A stretch of 59,213 nt of DNA from DATDDB01 sp035260545 (lineage in GTDB: Bacteria; Pseudomonadota; Gammaproteobacteria; Burkholderiales; Gallionellaceae): contig DATFUZ010000065.1 of NCBI GenBank assembly GCA_035260545.1, positions 1 to 59,213 of the forward strand. Reading direction: 5' to 3'. Numbering within the stretch: position 1 is the first letter of the stretch; the number at the start of each line of letters is the position of its first letter. Shown here piece after piece: positions 18,195 through 26,352 of the stretch. Position numbers and translations under genes: made by a program. The notes beneath the pieces are model-generated. The model ran no database searches and was not told where the DNA came from. It saw only the letters and a program-made list of their open reading frames with translations.

Positions 18195-18225
18195 GCCCCT
18201 GCCCGCCTCCTCGACAGGCAGGGGC
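18195..18225 (+). other. Hairpin downstream of sqr
   Basis: GCCCCTGCC (18195-18203) pairs perfectly with GGCAGGGGC (18217-18225) around a 13-base loop, 14 bases after the sqr stop. No T-run follows, so it is not a classic intrinsic terminator. It may stabilise the 3' end of the dsr-sqr message or act in a factor-dependent terminator. Confidence 0.5.
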
Positions 18226-18401
18226 GAAGGATGACAAGCCACCTTGATCCAGAAATTCATGCCCATCCCTCCGCCCGAAAAAACCTCGCCAACAAAATGG
18301 TTCAGATTCAATTCGATAGCAGCAAAACGTAGCCGGTTTTCCACCATTTTTCCGCGCAGTGCGGTATCCTCAAGTACATCGAAAACATTGACGTGAACAC
18401 C

Positions 18402-19400
18402 ATGGAACATCCATTCGCACAATACATACAAATGCTCGGCAAGGGCCGGAAAGGCTCCCGCGACCTGACACAACAGGAGGCCGAAACTGCACTCGACATG
18501 ATACTGGCGGGCAAGGTCGAGCCAGTCCAGCTTGGCGCCTTCCTGATGCTGATGCGCGTGAAGGAAGAAACCCCGGCCGAAGTAGCCGGCTTCGTGAAAG
18601 CGGCGCGCGCCTCGGTGCTGCTGCCCCCCGACGTGCCCGGCGTCGACCTGGACTGGGCGAGCTACGCCGGCAAGCGCCGCCAGCTGCCGTGGTACGTCCT
18701 GTCCGCCCTGCTGCTGGCGAGCCACGGCAACACCGTAGTGATGCACGGCATCGGCGGCGGCATCCCGGGCCGCGTCTTCGTTCCCGAGGCACTGCGCGCG
18801 CTGGGCATCGAACTGGCCGTTTCCTTCGAGGACGTCACCGCCCGCATCACCCGCACGAACTTCGCATTCATCCCCCTGGGCGCGTTGAACCCCGACCTGG
18901 AACGCATCCTGGACCTCAAACCCCTGCTTGGCCTGCGCTCCCCCGTGCATACGGTGATCCGCATGCTCAACCCCTTCCGCGCCCGCACCTCAATGATGGG
19001 CATCTTCCATCCCGGTTACGACGACACCCACCAGCAAGCCGGTGTCCTGCTTGGCGATGAAAACCTCGCAGTGTTCAAGGGCGAAGGCGGCGAAGCGGAG
19101 CGCAACCCCGATGCCGCATGCAAAGTGAAATTCGTGCTGAAGGGTAAAGCCCATGAGGAAGAGTGGCCCGCGCTGTTCGGCAGCCGCCACATGAAGGACG
19201 AAGCGATGGACGTAACTCGCCTCGGCAAACTCTGGCGCGGCGAGATCGAAGACGAATACGGCCTGGCCGCCGTCACCGGCACTGCCGCCATTGCGCTGCG
19301 CGCAATGGGACGCGCCGGCAGCCTCGCCGAAGCCCAAGCCTTGGCCGCGAAACTCTGGCAGACGCGCGATGCCGGCTATCTGGAGAGGGCGCGCGGGTAA
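18402..19400 (+). CDS. TrpD2/YbiB-like protein of the nucleoside phosphorylase-III / anthranilate phosphoribosyltransferase fold
   Basis: 332 aa from the ATG at 18402 (a GTG at 18393 is in frame). The N-terminal helical domain (LTQQEAETALDMILAGKVEPVQLGAF) and the glycine-rich loop (VVMHGIGGGIPGRVF) match the TrpD fold, but the catalytic-loop pattern is not that of a biosynthetic anthranilate phosphoribosyltransferase and no trp genes lie nearby. E. coli YbiB, a relative, binds nucleic acid. The stop overlaps the cysG start by one base, so the two are co-translated. I cannot say what its substrate is. Confidence 0.8.
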   Translation: MEHPFAQYIQMLGKGRKGSRDLTQQEAETALDMILAGKVEPVQLGAFLMLMRVKEETPAEVAGFVKAARASVLLPPDVPGVDLDWASYAGKRRQLPWYVLSALLLASHGNTVVMHGIGGGIPGRVFVPEALRALGIELAVSFEDVTARITRTNFAFIPLGALNPDLERILDLKPLLGLRSPVHTVIRMLNPFRARTSMMGIFHPGYDDTHQQAGVLLGDENLAVFKGEGGEAERNPDAACKVKFVLKGKAHEEEWPALFGSRHMKDEAMDVTRLGKLWRGEIEDEYGLAAVTGTAAIALRAMGRAGSLAEAQALAAKLWQTRDAGYLERARG

Positions 19401-20773
19401 TGGATTTTCTGCCGGTATTTCAGAACATCAAGGGCCGCCTCTGCCTGGTGGTGGGCGGCGGCGAAGTGGGCCTGCGCAAGACCGGCGTGCTGCTGGATGC
19501 GGGCGCTCGCGTGAGGGTGGTCAGCCCGGAACATGTCGAGGGCTTCGACGACCTGCAAGGCATAGAGCTCATCACAGCGCGCTTCGCGCCCGAGCACCTG
19601 GAAGGCGCAACGTTGGTCATTGCAGCGACCAACGACGCTGAGGTCAATCGCCAGGTATCTGAGCTGGCCCAAGCCCGCAACATCCCGGTGAACGTCGTGG
19701 ATGCGCCCGCGCTATGCAGCTTCATCATGCCCGCCATCCTCGACCGCTCGCCGCTGATGGTGGCATTTTCCAGCGGCGGCGCCTCCCCCGTGCTCACGCG
19801 CATGCTGCGCGGCAAGCTGGAAACCGTGATTCCCCAGAATTTCAGCCGCCTCGCGAGCTTCGCCGAGCGTTTCCGCGAGCAGGTGAAGACGCGGGTCACC
19901 AACCCCGCCAAGCGCCGCATCTTCTGGGAAAACGTCTTCGACGGCATCGTTTCCGAAAAGGTGCTGACCGGCGACGAAGCCGGCGCCGAGCAGATGCTGC
20001 GTCAGATGCTGGCGGACGAGGACAACATCCAGCGCGGCGAAGTATATCTGGTCGGCGCCGGCCCCGGCGACCCCGACCTGCTGACCTTCCGCGCCCTGCG
20101 CCTGATGCAGAAGGCAGACGTCGTGGTTTACGACAACCTGGTGGCGAAGCCCATCGTCGACATGACGCGGCGCGACGCGCAGCGCATCTATGTGGGCAAG
20201 AAGCGCGCTGACCACACCATGCAGCAGGAAGATATCAACGAACTGCTGGTGCGCCTGGCCCAGGAGGGCAAGCGCGTGCTGCGCCTCAAGGGCGGCGACC
20301 CGTTCATCTTCGGCCGCGGCGGCGAGGAGATCGAGAAACTCGCAGCGCATGGCATCCCGTTCCAGGTGGTGCCGGGCATCACCGCGGCCTCGGGCGTAGC
20401 CTCCTACGCGGGCATACCGCTCACCCACCGCGATCATGCACAGGCCTGCATGTTCGTCACTGGCCACCTCAAGGACGGTACGATGAACCTGGACTGGGAG
20501 CAGCTCGCTCGGCCGCGCCAGACGGTGGTGGTGTACATGGGCCTGCACGGCCTGGAGACCCTGTGCGAGCAACTGATCGCGCACGGCCTGCCCGGCACCA
20601 CACCCATCGCCATCGTGCAACAAGGCACCACCATGCACCAGCGCGTGGTCACCGGCACGCTGGCCACCCTGCCGCAGGATCCCAAGGTCGCCGAACTCCA
20701 TGCGCCGACCCTGATTATCGTGGGAGGCGTGGTCACGCTGCGCGACAAGCTAGCGTGGTTCCACCCGCAGTAG
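19400..20773 (+). CDS. cysG: Siroheme synthase CysG (trifunctional)
   Basis: 457 aa. The N-terminal part (LVVGGGEVGLRKTGVLLDAG) is the NAD-dependent precorrin-2 dehydrogenase/ferrochelatase; the C-terminal part (VYLVGAGPGDPDLLTFRA, RLKGGDPFIFGRGGEE, TPIAIVQQGT) is the SAM-dependent uroporphyrinogen-III methyltransferase. It makes siroheme, the cofactor of DsrAB, from uroporphyrinogen III. Its position downstream of dsr-sqr suggests a dedicated supply. The start was set at the ATG overlapping the previous stop; the frame stays open upstream but not plausibly. Confidence 0.96.
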   Translation: MDFLPVFQNIKGRLCLVVGGGEVGLRKTGVLLDAGARVRVVSPEHVEGFDDLQGIELITARFAPEHLEGATLVIAATNDAEVNRQVSELAQARNIPVNVVDAPALCSFIMPAILDRSPLMVAFSSGGASPVLTRMLRGKLETVIPQNFSRLASFAERFREQVKTRVTNPAKRRIFWENVFDGIVSEKVLTGDEAGAEQMLRQMLADEDNIQRGEVYLVGAGPGDPDLLTFRALRLMQKADVVVYDNLVAKPIVDMTRRDAQRIYVGKKRADHTMQQEDINELLVRLAQEGKRVLRLKGGDPFIFGRGGEEIEKLAAHGIPFQVVPGITAASGVASYAGIPLTHRDHAQACMFVTGHLKDGTMNLDWEQLARPRQTVVVYMGLHGLETLCEQLIAHGLPGTTPIAIVQQGTTMHQRVVTGTLATLPQDPKVAELHAPTLIIVGGVVTLRDKLAWFHPQ

Positions 20774-20805
20774 GTGCACCGCGCTAGCGCGAACGGGAAC
20801 CAGCC

Positions 20806-22299
20806 ATGGGGCACATGCTGAGTCTGGTGCGCGCGGCAAGACTGGTGGGAGTGAATCGCTCCGCCCTGCAGAAGAAGATACAGAGCGGCGAACTCGCGTC
20901 TTTCGACGGCAGGGTGGACAGCGACAGCCTGCTGCGCTGCTATCCGGATGCTCAACTCGAGAGCACGGCTGAGCTGATGCGGGTTGCGCAGATCAAGGAG
21001 CGCGCCTTCGGCAAGCGCGTCTTCGAGCGCGCCCTGCCCGATGCCGAAGTGCTCGCCGCACGCGTGACGGAATTGGGCAAGACCCTGGAGCGCAACGAAG
21101 CACAGGTCGACAAGCTGCATGCCCTGCTCACCCGGGTGTATGACAAGCTGGACGAACTGGAACGCCAGCAGGCCGCCGGCATTCCGGCCGACTGGGATGC
21201 TGTGAAGAGGTGGATAAGGAATGAAGCTGGTGCAGCAATGGAACCCGGATTCAACAACCCCCTGGCGGTCAAGGACCGCCTGCTGAGCATCATGAGCGCG
21301 CATGTAACCGTACTCCCTGGCAAGCAGGAATTTCTGGTCGAAGGGCAGGACACCTTGCTGGAGGCCGCAATCCGCGCGGGCATCCCGCTCAGCTACGGCT
21401 GCAGCGGCGGCAATTGCGGATTGTGCAAGGCCCGGGTCGTATCCGGACAGGTGATGAAGACTCGTCACCACGACTACGTCCTGTCGGAGGCTGAGAAGAG
21501 CCGGGGCATGATCCTGCTGTGCAGCCATACCGCCGTGAGCGACCTCGTCATCGAGGCCACCGCCGCCAACAGCGTGCAGGACATCCCCTTCCAGCAGATT
21601 AACGCCCGGGTCAAGGCACTCACCCCGCTGACCGAGGAATTCATGCTGCTGCACCTGGAAACGCCACGCAGCCAGCGCCTGCGCTTCCTCGCGGGACAAG
21701 GCGTGAACCTGCAGATCTCCCATGCCTACACCGCAGAACTGCCCATCGCGAGCTGTCCCTGCGACGACCGCAACCTGATGTTCCACGTACGGCGCCAGCC
21801 AGGCAACCATTTCTCCGATTTCGTCTTCCACCAGCTGCGCCGCCACGACACGGTGCAGGTCGAGGGCCCGCAGGGCGAATTCATCCTGCACCAGGGCGTG
21901 CCCCGCAAGCTGTATTTCTTCGCCTTCGGCGACGGCTTCGCGCCCGTCAAGAGTCTGATCGAGCATGCCCTCTCCATTGACGCCGAGAACATCCAGTTGC
22001 ATTGGTTCGGATCGCACGCCTCATCCATCTATCTGCCCAGGGTACCCCATGCCTGGGCGGACGCCCTCGACAATTTCGGCTATGAAGAGCACATCACCGG
22101 CTTCGACCTGCGCGCCCTGAACGCGAAGCGCCGGGATACGCTGGAGAGCGTGCTGCGCGGCATTGTTGAACACGACCCGGAACTGAAGGAAGGCAACCTC
22201 TACATCGCCGGTCCGCAAGAAGCCGCCGCCGCCGCGGAGCAGTTCTTCCTAGACCTTGGGCTGCCGGGTTCGCGGATTTCCACCGGCCCCGTGCGCTGA
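20806..22299 (+). CDS. HTH - [2Fe-2S] ferredoxin - FAD/NAD reductase fusion protein
   Basis: 497 aa in four parts. Residues 1-45 look like an excisionase/MerR-type helix-turn-helix (SLVRAARLVGVNRSALQKKI). Residues 50-125 are helical and possibly coiled-coil. Residues ~165-245 form a plant-type [2Fe-2S] ferredoxin (C199, C204, C207, C239). Residues ~250-497 resemble a ferredoxin-NAD(P)+ reductase-type flavodomain. The usual RxYS flavin motif is replaced by YTAELPIAS, and the pyridine-nucleotide end is LYIAGPQEA. The gene lies 32 bases after cysG. It could be a redox-sensing regulator or a reductase whose N-terminal domain serves protein contacts. ATGs at 20806 and 20815 are both possible starts. 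Confidence 0.75.
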   Translation: MGHMLSLVRAARLVGVNRSALQKKIQSGELASFDGRVDSDSLLRCYPDAQLESTAELMRVAQIKERAFGKRVFERALPDAEVLAARVTELGKTLERNEAQVDKLHALLTRVYDKLDELERQQAAGIPADWDAVKRWIRNEAGAAMEPGFNNPLAVKDRLLSIMSAHVTVLPGKQEFLVEGQDTLLEAAIRAGIPLSYGCSGGNCGLCKARVVSGQVMKTRHHDYVLSEAEKSRGMILLCSHTAVSDLVIEATAANSVQDIPFQQINARVKALTPLTEEFMLLHLETPRSQRLRFLAGQGVNLQISHAYTAELPIASCPCDDRNLMFHVRRQPGNHFSDFVFHQLRRHDTVQVEGPQGEFILHQGVPRKLYFFAFGDGFAPVKSLIEHALSIDAENIQLHWFGSHASSIYLPRVPHAWADALDNFGYEEHITGFDLRALNAKRRDTLESVLRGIVEHDPELKEGNLYIAGPQEAAAAAEQFFLDLGLPGSRISTGPVR

Positions 22300-22323
22300 C
22301 CGCCCGCAAGGAAATCGCAGCCC

Positions 22324-22842
22324 ATGCAGCAAGGCCACAAAACCAAGGTACTCGGTATCGCCGGCTATTCCGGCAGCGGCAAGACCACGCTGCTGGAGAA
22401 AGTCATACCGCTGTTGCGCGCGCACGGTCTGCGCATTTCGGTGATCAAGCATGCACACCACAATTTCGACATCGACCGTCCCGGCAAGGACAGCTTCCGC
22501 CACCGCGAAGCCGGCGCCCAGGAGGTGCTTATCGTCTCCGGCCACCGCTGGGCGCTGATGCACGAACTGCGCGACGAAGCGGAGCCCAGTCTGGATGAAC
22601 TGATCGGCCGCCTGTCACCCTGTGACCTGCTGCTGGTGGAAGGCTACAAGTTCTCCGACATCCCCAAACTGGAAATACACCGCCCGGCGACCGGCCATCC
22701 CCTGCTGCACCCGAACGATGCCAATATCATCGCCGTGGTGACGGACAGCACGGCGAACTTCCCGGTGCCGCGGCTGGATGTTGACGCGCCACAACAAGTA
22801 GCCGACCATATTCTTGAATATTTTTCCCTGAACGACCGATGA
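22324..22842 (+). CDS. mobB: Molybdopterin-guanine dinucleotide biosynthesis adaptor MobB
   Basis: 172 aa. A Walker A P-loop (GIAGYSGSGKTTLLEKVI) and a DLLLVEGYK segment match MobB, the GTP-binding helper of MobA in making the bis-MGD form of the molybdenum cofactor. It begins 24 bases after the HTH-ferredoxin gene and overlaps moaD by four bases, so it heads or joins the moa operon. Confidence 0.95.
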   Translation: MQQGHKTKVLGIAGYSGSGKTTLLEKVIPLLRAHGLRISVIKHAHHNFDIDRPGKDSFRHREAGAQEVLIVSGHRWALMHELRDEAEPSLDELIGRLSPCDLLLVEGYKFSDIPKLEIHRPATGHPLLHPNDANIIAVVTDSTANFPVPRLDVDAPQQVADHILEYFSLNDR

Positions 22843-23093
22843 AAGTAAACCTGCTCTATTTCGGACGTCCGCGCGAGTACCTGAAACTTGCCGGTGAAAC
22901 TGCCGAACTGTCTGCAAACGCCGCCACCGTTGCGGACCTGCTCGCCTCGCTGCGCACACGCGGCGGCGACTGGGCGCACGAACTCGAGGAGACCCGTGTG
23001 CGCTGCTCCGTCAACCAGGAGTTGTGCCCGCTCACCGCGCCTTTGCATGACGGCGACGAAGTCGCGATCTTCTCCCCCATTTCCGGCGGCTGA
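22839..23093 (+). CDS. moaD: Molybdopterin synthase small subunit MoaD
   Basis: 84 aa with a ubiquitin-like fold, ending in the required SGG tail (FSPISGG) that is thiocarboxylated to deliver sulfur. It pairs with MoaE, encoded one base further on. The start overlaps the mobB stop (ATGA). Confidence 0.96.
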   Translation: MKVNLLYFGRPREYLKLAGETAELSANAATVADLLASLRTRGGDWAHELEETRVRCSVNQELCPLTAPLHDGDEVAIFSPISGG

Positions 23094-23094
23094 C

Positions 23095-23562
23095 ATGAGC
23101 ATCTCGATCCAGACCGGGGACTTCGACCTCGCGGCCGAGATGCAGGCGCTGCGAACGGCAAGCGTCAATGCTGGCGCGCTGGTAAGCTTCGTGGGACTGG
23201 TGCGCGACATGAGCAACGCGGGGAAGGTCGAGAATATCTTGCTCGAGCACTATCCCGGGATGAGCGAAAAGGCGCTGCAAAATATCCTGGTCGAGGCAAA
23301 CAGCCGCTGGCAACTGCTCGGCGTGCGCGTCATCCATCGCGTGGGAGAGTTGCGCCCCAACGACCAGATCGTGATGGTCGCCACCGCATCCGCCCACCGG
23401 GCAGACGCCTTCGCGGCCTGCGAATTCATCATGGATTACCTGAAAACCTCGGCCCCGTTCTGGAAACGCGAACAGACTGCGGGCGGCACGACATGGCTGG
23501 ACACCAAGGCATCGGATGTAGCCCGCGCCGAGCGCTGGATCCAGCAAGGAGACATGGAATGA
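23095..23562 (+). CDS. moaE: Molybdopterin synthase large subunit MoaE
   Basis: 155 aa from the ATG one base after the moaD stop. Family segments are clear: GALVSFVGLVRD, LEHYPGMSEKAL, HRVGELRPND and the catalytic-region FWKREQT with its active lysine. It converts precursor Z (cPMP) to molybdopterin together with MoaD. The 3' end overlaps moaC (ATGA). Confidence 0.96.
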   Translation: MSISIQTGDFDLAAEMQALRTASVNAGALVSFVGLVRDMSNAGKVENILLEHYPGMSEKALQNILVEANSRWQLLGVRVIHRVGELRPNDQIVMVATASAHRADAFAACEFIMDYLKTSAPFWKREQTAGGTTWLDTKASDVARAERWIQQGDME

Positions 23563-24038
23563 GCAACCCCCTCACCCACTTCGACCAGCATGGCCAGGCG
23601 CACATGGTGGATGTCGGCGACAAGGCCGAAACCAGACGCATCGCGCGGGCATCGGGGCGGATACGCATGAACCCCGCCACCCTGCAACTCATCGCGGACG
23701 GCACCGCAAAAAAAGGCGACGTGCTCGGCGTCGCGCGCATTGCCGCCATCCAGGGCGCGAAGCGCACATCGGACCTGATCCCGCTGTGCCACCCGCTCGC
23801 CCTCACCCGCATTGCGGTGGAATTCCTCATCGACGACGCGGAGCATGCCGTGGAATGCACGGTCACCGCGGAAACCCTGGGGCGAACCGGGGTGGAAATG
23901 GAGGCGCTTACGGCCGTCGGCACCGCCCTGCTCACGATCTATGACATGTGCAAGGCCGCCGATCGCGGCATGGTGCTGGAAAACATCCGCCTGCTGGAAA
24001 AGCAGGGCGGCCGCTCCGGACACTGGCAGGCCACCTGA
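23559..24038 (+). CDS. moaC: Cyclic pyranopterin monophosphate synthase MoaC
   Basis: 159 aa. It contains the GDVLGVARIAAI, LIPLCHPL and GVEMEALTAV motifs of MoaC, which acts after MoaA in making cPMP. moaA is not in the window. The start overlaps the moaE stop. Gene order mobB-moaD-moaE-moaC is compact and uninterrupted. Confidence 0.96.
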   Translation: MSNPLTHFDQHGQAHMVDVGDKAETRRIARASGRIRMNPATLQLIADGTAKKGDVLGVARIAAIQGAKRTSDLIPLCHPLALTRIAVEFLIDDAEHAVECTVTAETLGRTGVEMEALTAVGTALLTIYDMCKAADRGMVLENIRLLEKQGGRSGHWQAT

Positions 24039-24133
24039 CAGATTAATCGCGCCAGCCCGCCGTGCCGGGCTGGCCCGATTCCGCGTGGCCGGTATATCAT
24101 AGGCCTTGGCCTCTTCCGCACCGCCTGCGGTCC

Positions 24134-24958
24134 ATGAAAAAAATCGTCATCTTCACCGACCTCGACGGCACCCTGCTCGATGCCGAATCCTATTCGTTCG
24201 ATGCTGCGCGTCCCGCGCTGGCGCTGATCGACCGATTGAACATCCCGCTCGTCTGCGCCTCAAGCAAGACACGGGCGGAAATCGAGGCATTGCGCCGCCA
24301 GCTCGGCAATCCCCACCCCTTCATTGCGGAAAACGGCGGCGGCGTGTTCATCCCGCCCGGCTATTTTTCCGGTGTCACCCACGAAGCAGCGCCACGCACC
24401 GTGACCATAGGCGGCTACGAGGCGCTGCTGCTGGGCCTGCCGTATGCGGAAATCCGCGCCCGGTTCACCGAACTGCGCAGCGCACGGCATGCGGCGGTGC
24501 GCGGCTTCGGCGACATGAGCGCGGGGGAGGTAGCCGCGCTCACCGGCTTGAACGAAGCGGAGGCAACCCTTGCGCAACAGCGAGACTTCGAGGAACCGTT
24601 CGTCTTCGATGGCGAGCCGGACGAGGCCTTTCTGCATGCCATCGAATCCAGCAACCTCAACTGGACCCGGGGCCGCGTCTTTCACATCCTCGGCGATCAC
24701 GACAAGGGGCGCGCAGTGCGCCTACTGCTCGATCGTTACCGCACCGCATATGGCGCGGTCGTCAGCATCGGCCTCGGTGACGCGTACAACGACCTGCCCC
24801 TGCTCGCCGCGGTCGATCACGCCGTGCTGGTGCGCCGCCCCGACGGTGGCTGCGACCCGAGCATCGACCTGCCCGGCCTGATCAGGACGGAATTACCCGG
24901 CCCGGCCGGCTGGAACGCCGCGATCCTGAAGTTGATAGCCGAGGAAACGTCCCCATGA
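24134..24958 (+). CDS. HAD-IIB phosphatase, mannosyl-/glucosyl-3-phosphoglycerate phosphatase type
   Basis: 274 aa. HAD motif I is intact (FTDLDGTLLDAES), with motif II/III elements (VCASSKTRAEIEAL) and motif IV (SIGLGDAYNDLPLL). The family splits 3-phosphoglycerate hexosides to free hexosylglycerate. A GpgS-like synthase is encoded 3.4 kb downstream in the same direction, so the likely substrate is glucosyl-3-phosphoglycerate. The start is the ATG at 24134; the 3' end overlaps the glycerate kinase start by four bases. Confidence 0.87.
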   Translation: MKKIVIFTDLDGTLLDAESYSFDAARPALALIDRLNIPLVCASSKTRAEIEALRRQLGNPHPFIAENGGGVFIPPGYFSGVTHEAAPRTVTIGGYEALLLGLPYAEIRARFTELRSARHAAVRGFGDMSAGEVAALTGLNEAEATLAQQRDFEEPFVFDGEPDEAFLHAIESSNLNWTRGRVFHILGDHDKGRAVRLLLDRYRTAYGAVVSIGLGDAYNDLPLLAAVDHAVLVRRPDGGCDPSIDLPGLIRTELPGPAGWNAAILKLIAEETSP

Positions 24959-26295
24959 ATGAGCACATTTGTGTTCTGCAGGCCGCCCTCGCCGCCGCAC
25001 TGAAGGCTGCCGATCCCTATCAGGCCGTGCTCAATGCCGTGACGGTGGAAGGTGACCACTTGCAGGTGGAAGGCGCCCGCTATGACCTGTCGGGCTTCCG
25101 CCGCATTCTCGTGGTGGGCGCCGGCAAGGCCACGGCACGAATGGCGCAGGCGGTGGAACACCTGCTCGGTGGCCGCATCACCGCCGGTCAGATCGTGGTA
25201 AAAACCGGCCACGGTGCGCCGCTGACCGTCATCCGCCAGACCGAAGCTACCCACCCCCTCCCGGACGCAGCGGGCGTGGCGGGCGCGCAAAGCATTCTGG
25301 CCCTGCTCGAAAACGCCGATGAACATACCTTGGTGCTGTGCCTGCTTTCCGGCGGCGCCTCTGCGCTGCTGGTGGCGCCCGCCGCCGGGCTCACCCTGCA
25401 GGACAAGCAGGATGCCACCCGTCTGCTGATGAATGCCGGGGCGGACATCACCGAGCTCAACGCCGTGCGCAAGCACTTATCCGCGGTCAAGGGCGGGCGT
25501 TTGACCCAGGCGGCCTACCCCGCGCAGGTGGTGTCGCTGATCCTGTCCGATGTGATCGGAGACCCGCCCGGCGTAATCGCCTCCGGCCCCACTGCGTGCG
25601 ACGTCTCCACCTTTTCCGACGCGCTGGCCGTCATCGACCGCTACGCGCTGCGCGGACGAATGCCCCCGCGCGTGATTGCGCGCCTCGAACAGGGGGCAGC
25701 CGGCCAACTGCCGGAAACGCTTAAGCGAGGTGCGGCCGCACTAGCGCACACCCGGAACGCCATCATCGGCAGTATCCGCCTGGCGATGACGGCCGCAGAG
25801 GCCGAACTGGCGCGGCGCGGATTCACGCCACGAGTGATTTCCGATACAATCCAAGGCGAGGCGCGCGACGCAGCACGCATGATGGCGCTGGCCGCGCGTG
25901 AAGAACTGGCGACAATGGCAGCAGGCGATCGGCATGCCTTGCTTTACGGCGGCGAAACAACTGTCACCGTGCGCGGCACAGGCCTGGGCGGCAGAAACCA
26001 GGAACTGGCCCTGGCCTTTGCGCTGGAAATCGAACGGTTAGCGGGGATCACGCTGCTTTCCGCCGGCACGGACGGGACGGATGGGCCGACCGATGCCGCG
26101 GGCGCGATAGTGGACGGCACCACGGCACAGAAGGCGCGGCAGGCGGGCATCGATCCCGTGCAGTATCTGAACGACAACAATTCATACGCGTTCTTTCAAC
26201 GCCTAGATGCCGCGACCGCGACGGGCAGCCATTTCAAGACAGGACCGACAGGCACGAATGTGATGGACATCCAGATCGTCCTGTTGAGCAAATAA
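24955..26295 (+). CDS. Glycerate 2-kinase (MOFRL family)
   Basis: 446 aa. The GckA/TtuD type is recognised from LVVGAGKATARMAQ, LLSGGASALL, NAVRKHLSAVKGGRL, LSDVIGDP and the C-terminal MOFRL domain (GGRNQELALAFA, SAGTDGTDGPTDAAGA). It phosphorylates D-glycerate to 2-phosphoglycerate. Overlap with the phosphatase gene suggests it recycles glycerate released when hexosylglycerate is broken down, or links the solute to central carbon metabolism. Confidence 0.93.
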   Translation: MNEHICVLQAALAAALKAADPYQAVLNAVTVEGDHLQVEGARYDLSGFRRILVVGAGKATARMAQAVEHLLGGRITAGQIVVKTGHGAPLTVIRQTEATHPLPDAAGVAGAQSILALLENADEHTLVLCLLSGGASALLVAPAAGLTLQDKQDATRLLMNAGADITELNAVRKHLSAVKGGRLTQAAYPAQVVSLILSDVIGDPPGVIASGPTACDVSTFSDALAVIDRYALRGRMPPRVIARLEQGAAGQLPETLKRGAAALAHTRNAIIGSIRLAMTAAEAELARRGFTPRVISDTIQGEARDAARMMALAAREELATMAAGDRHALLYGGETTVTVRGTGLGGRNQELALAFALEIERLAGITLLSAGTDGTDGPTDAAGAIVDGTTAQKARQAGIDPVQYLNDNNSYAFFQRLDAATATGSHFKTGPTGTNVMDIQIVLLSK

Positions 26296-26352
26296 CACCG
26301 GGCCTGGCACCGCGCCAGAGGCTGCAATATCAACCAGAGCAACCGCAGTGCC

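Noticed and set aside
18195..18225. Hairpin after sqr as an intrinsic terminator
   Set aside because: The stem is good but no T-run follows, so it was listed only as a hairpin.
18402..19400. Anthranilate phosphoribosyltransferase TrpD for tryptophan synthesis
   Set aside because: The fold matches, but the context (cysG, dsr) and altered substrate loop fit the TrpD2/YbiB group, and no trp genes are nearby.
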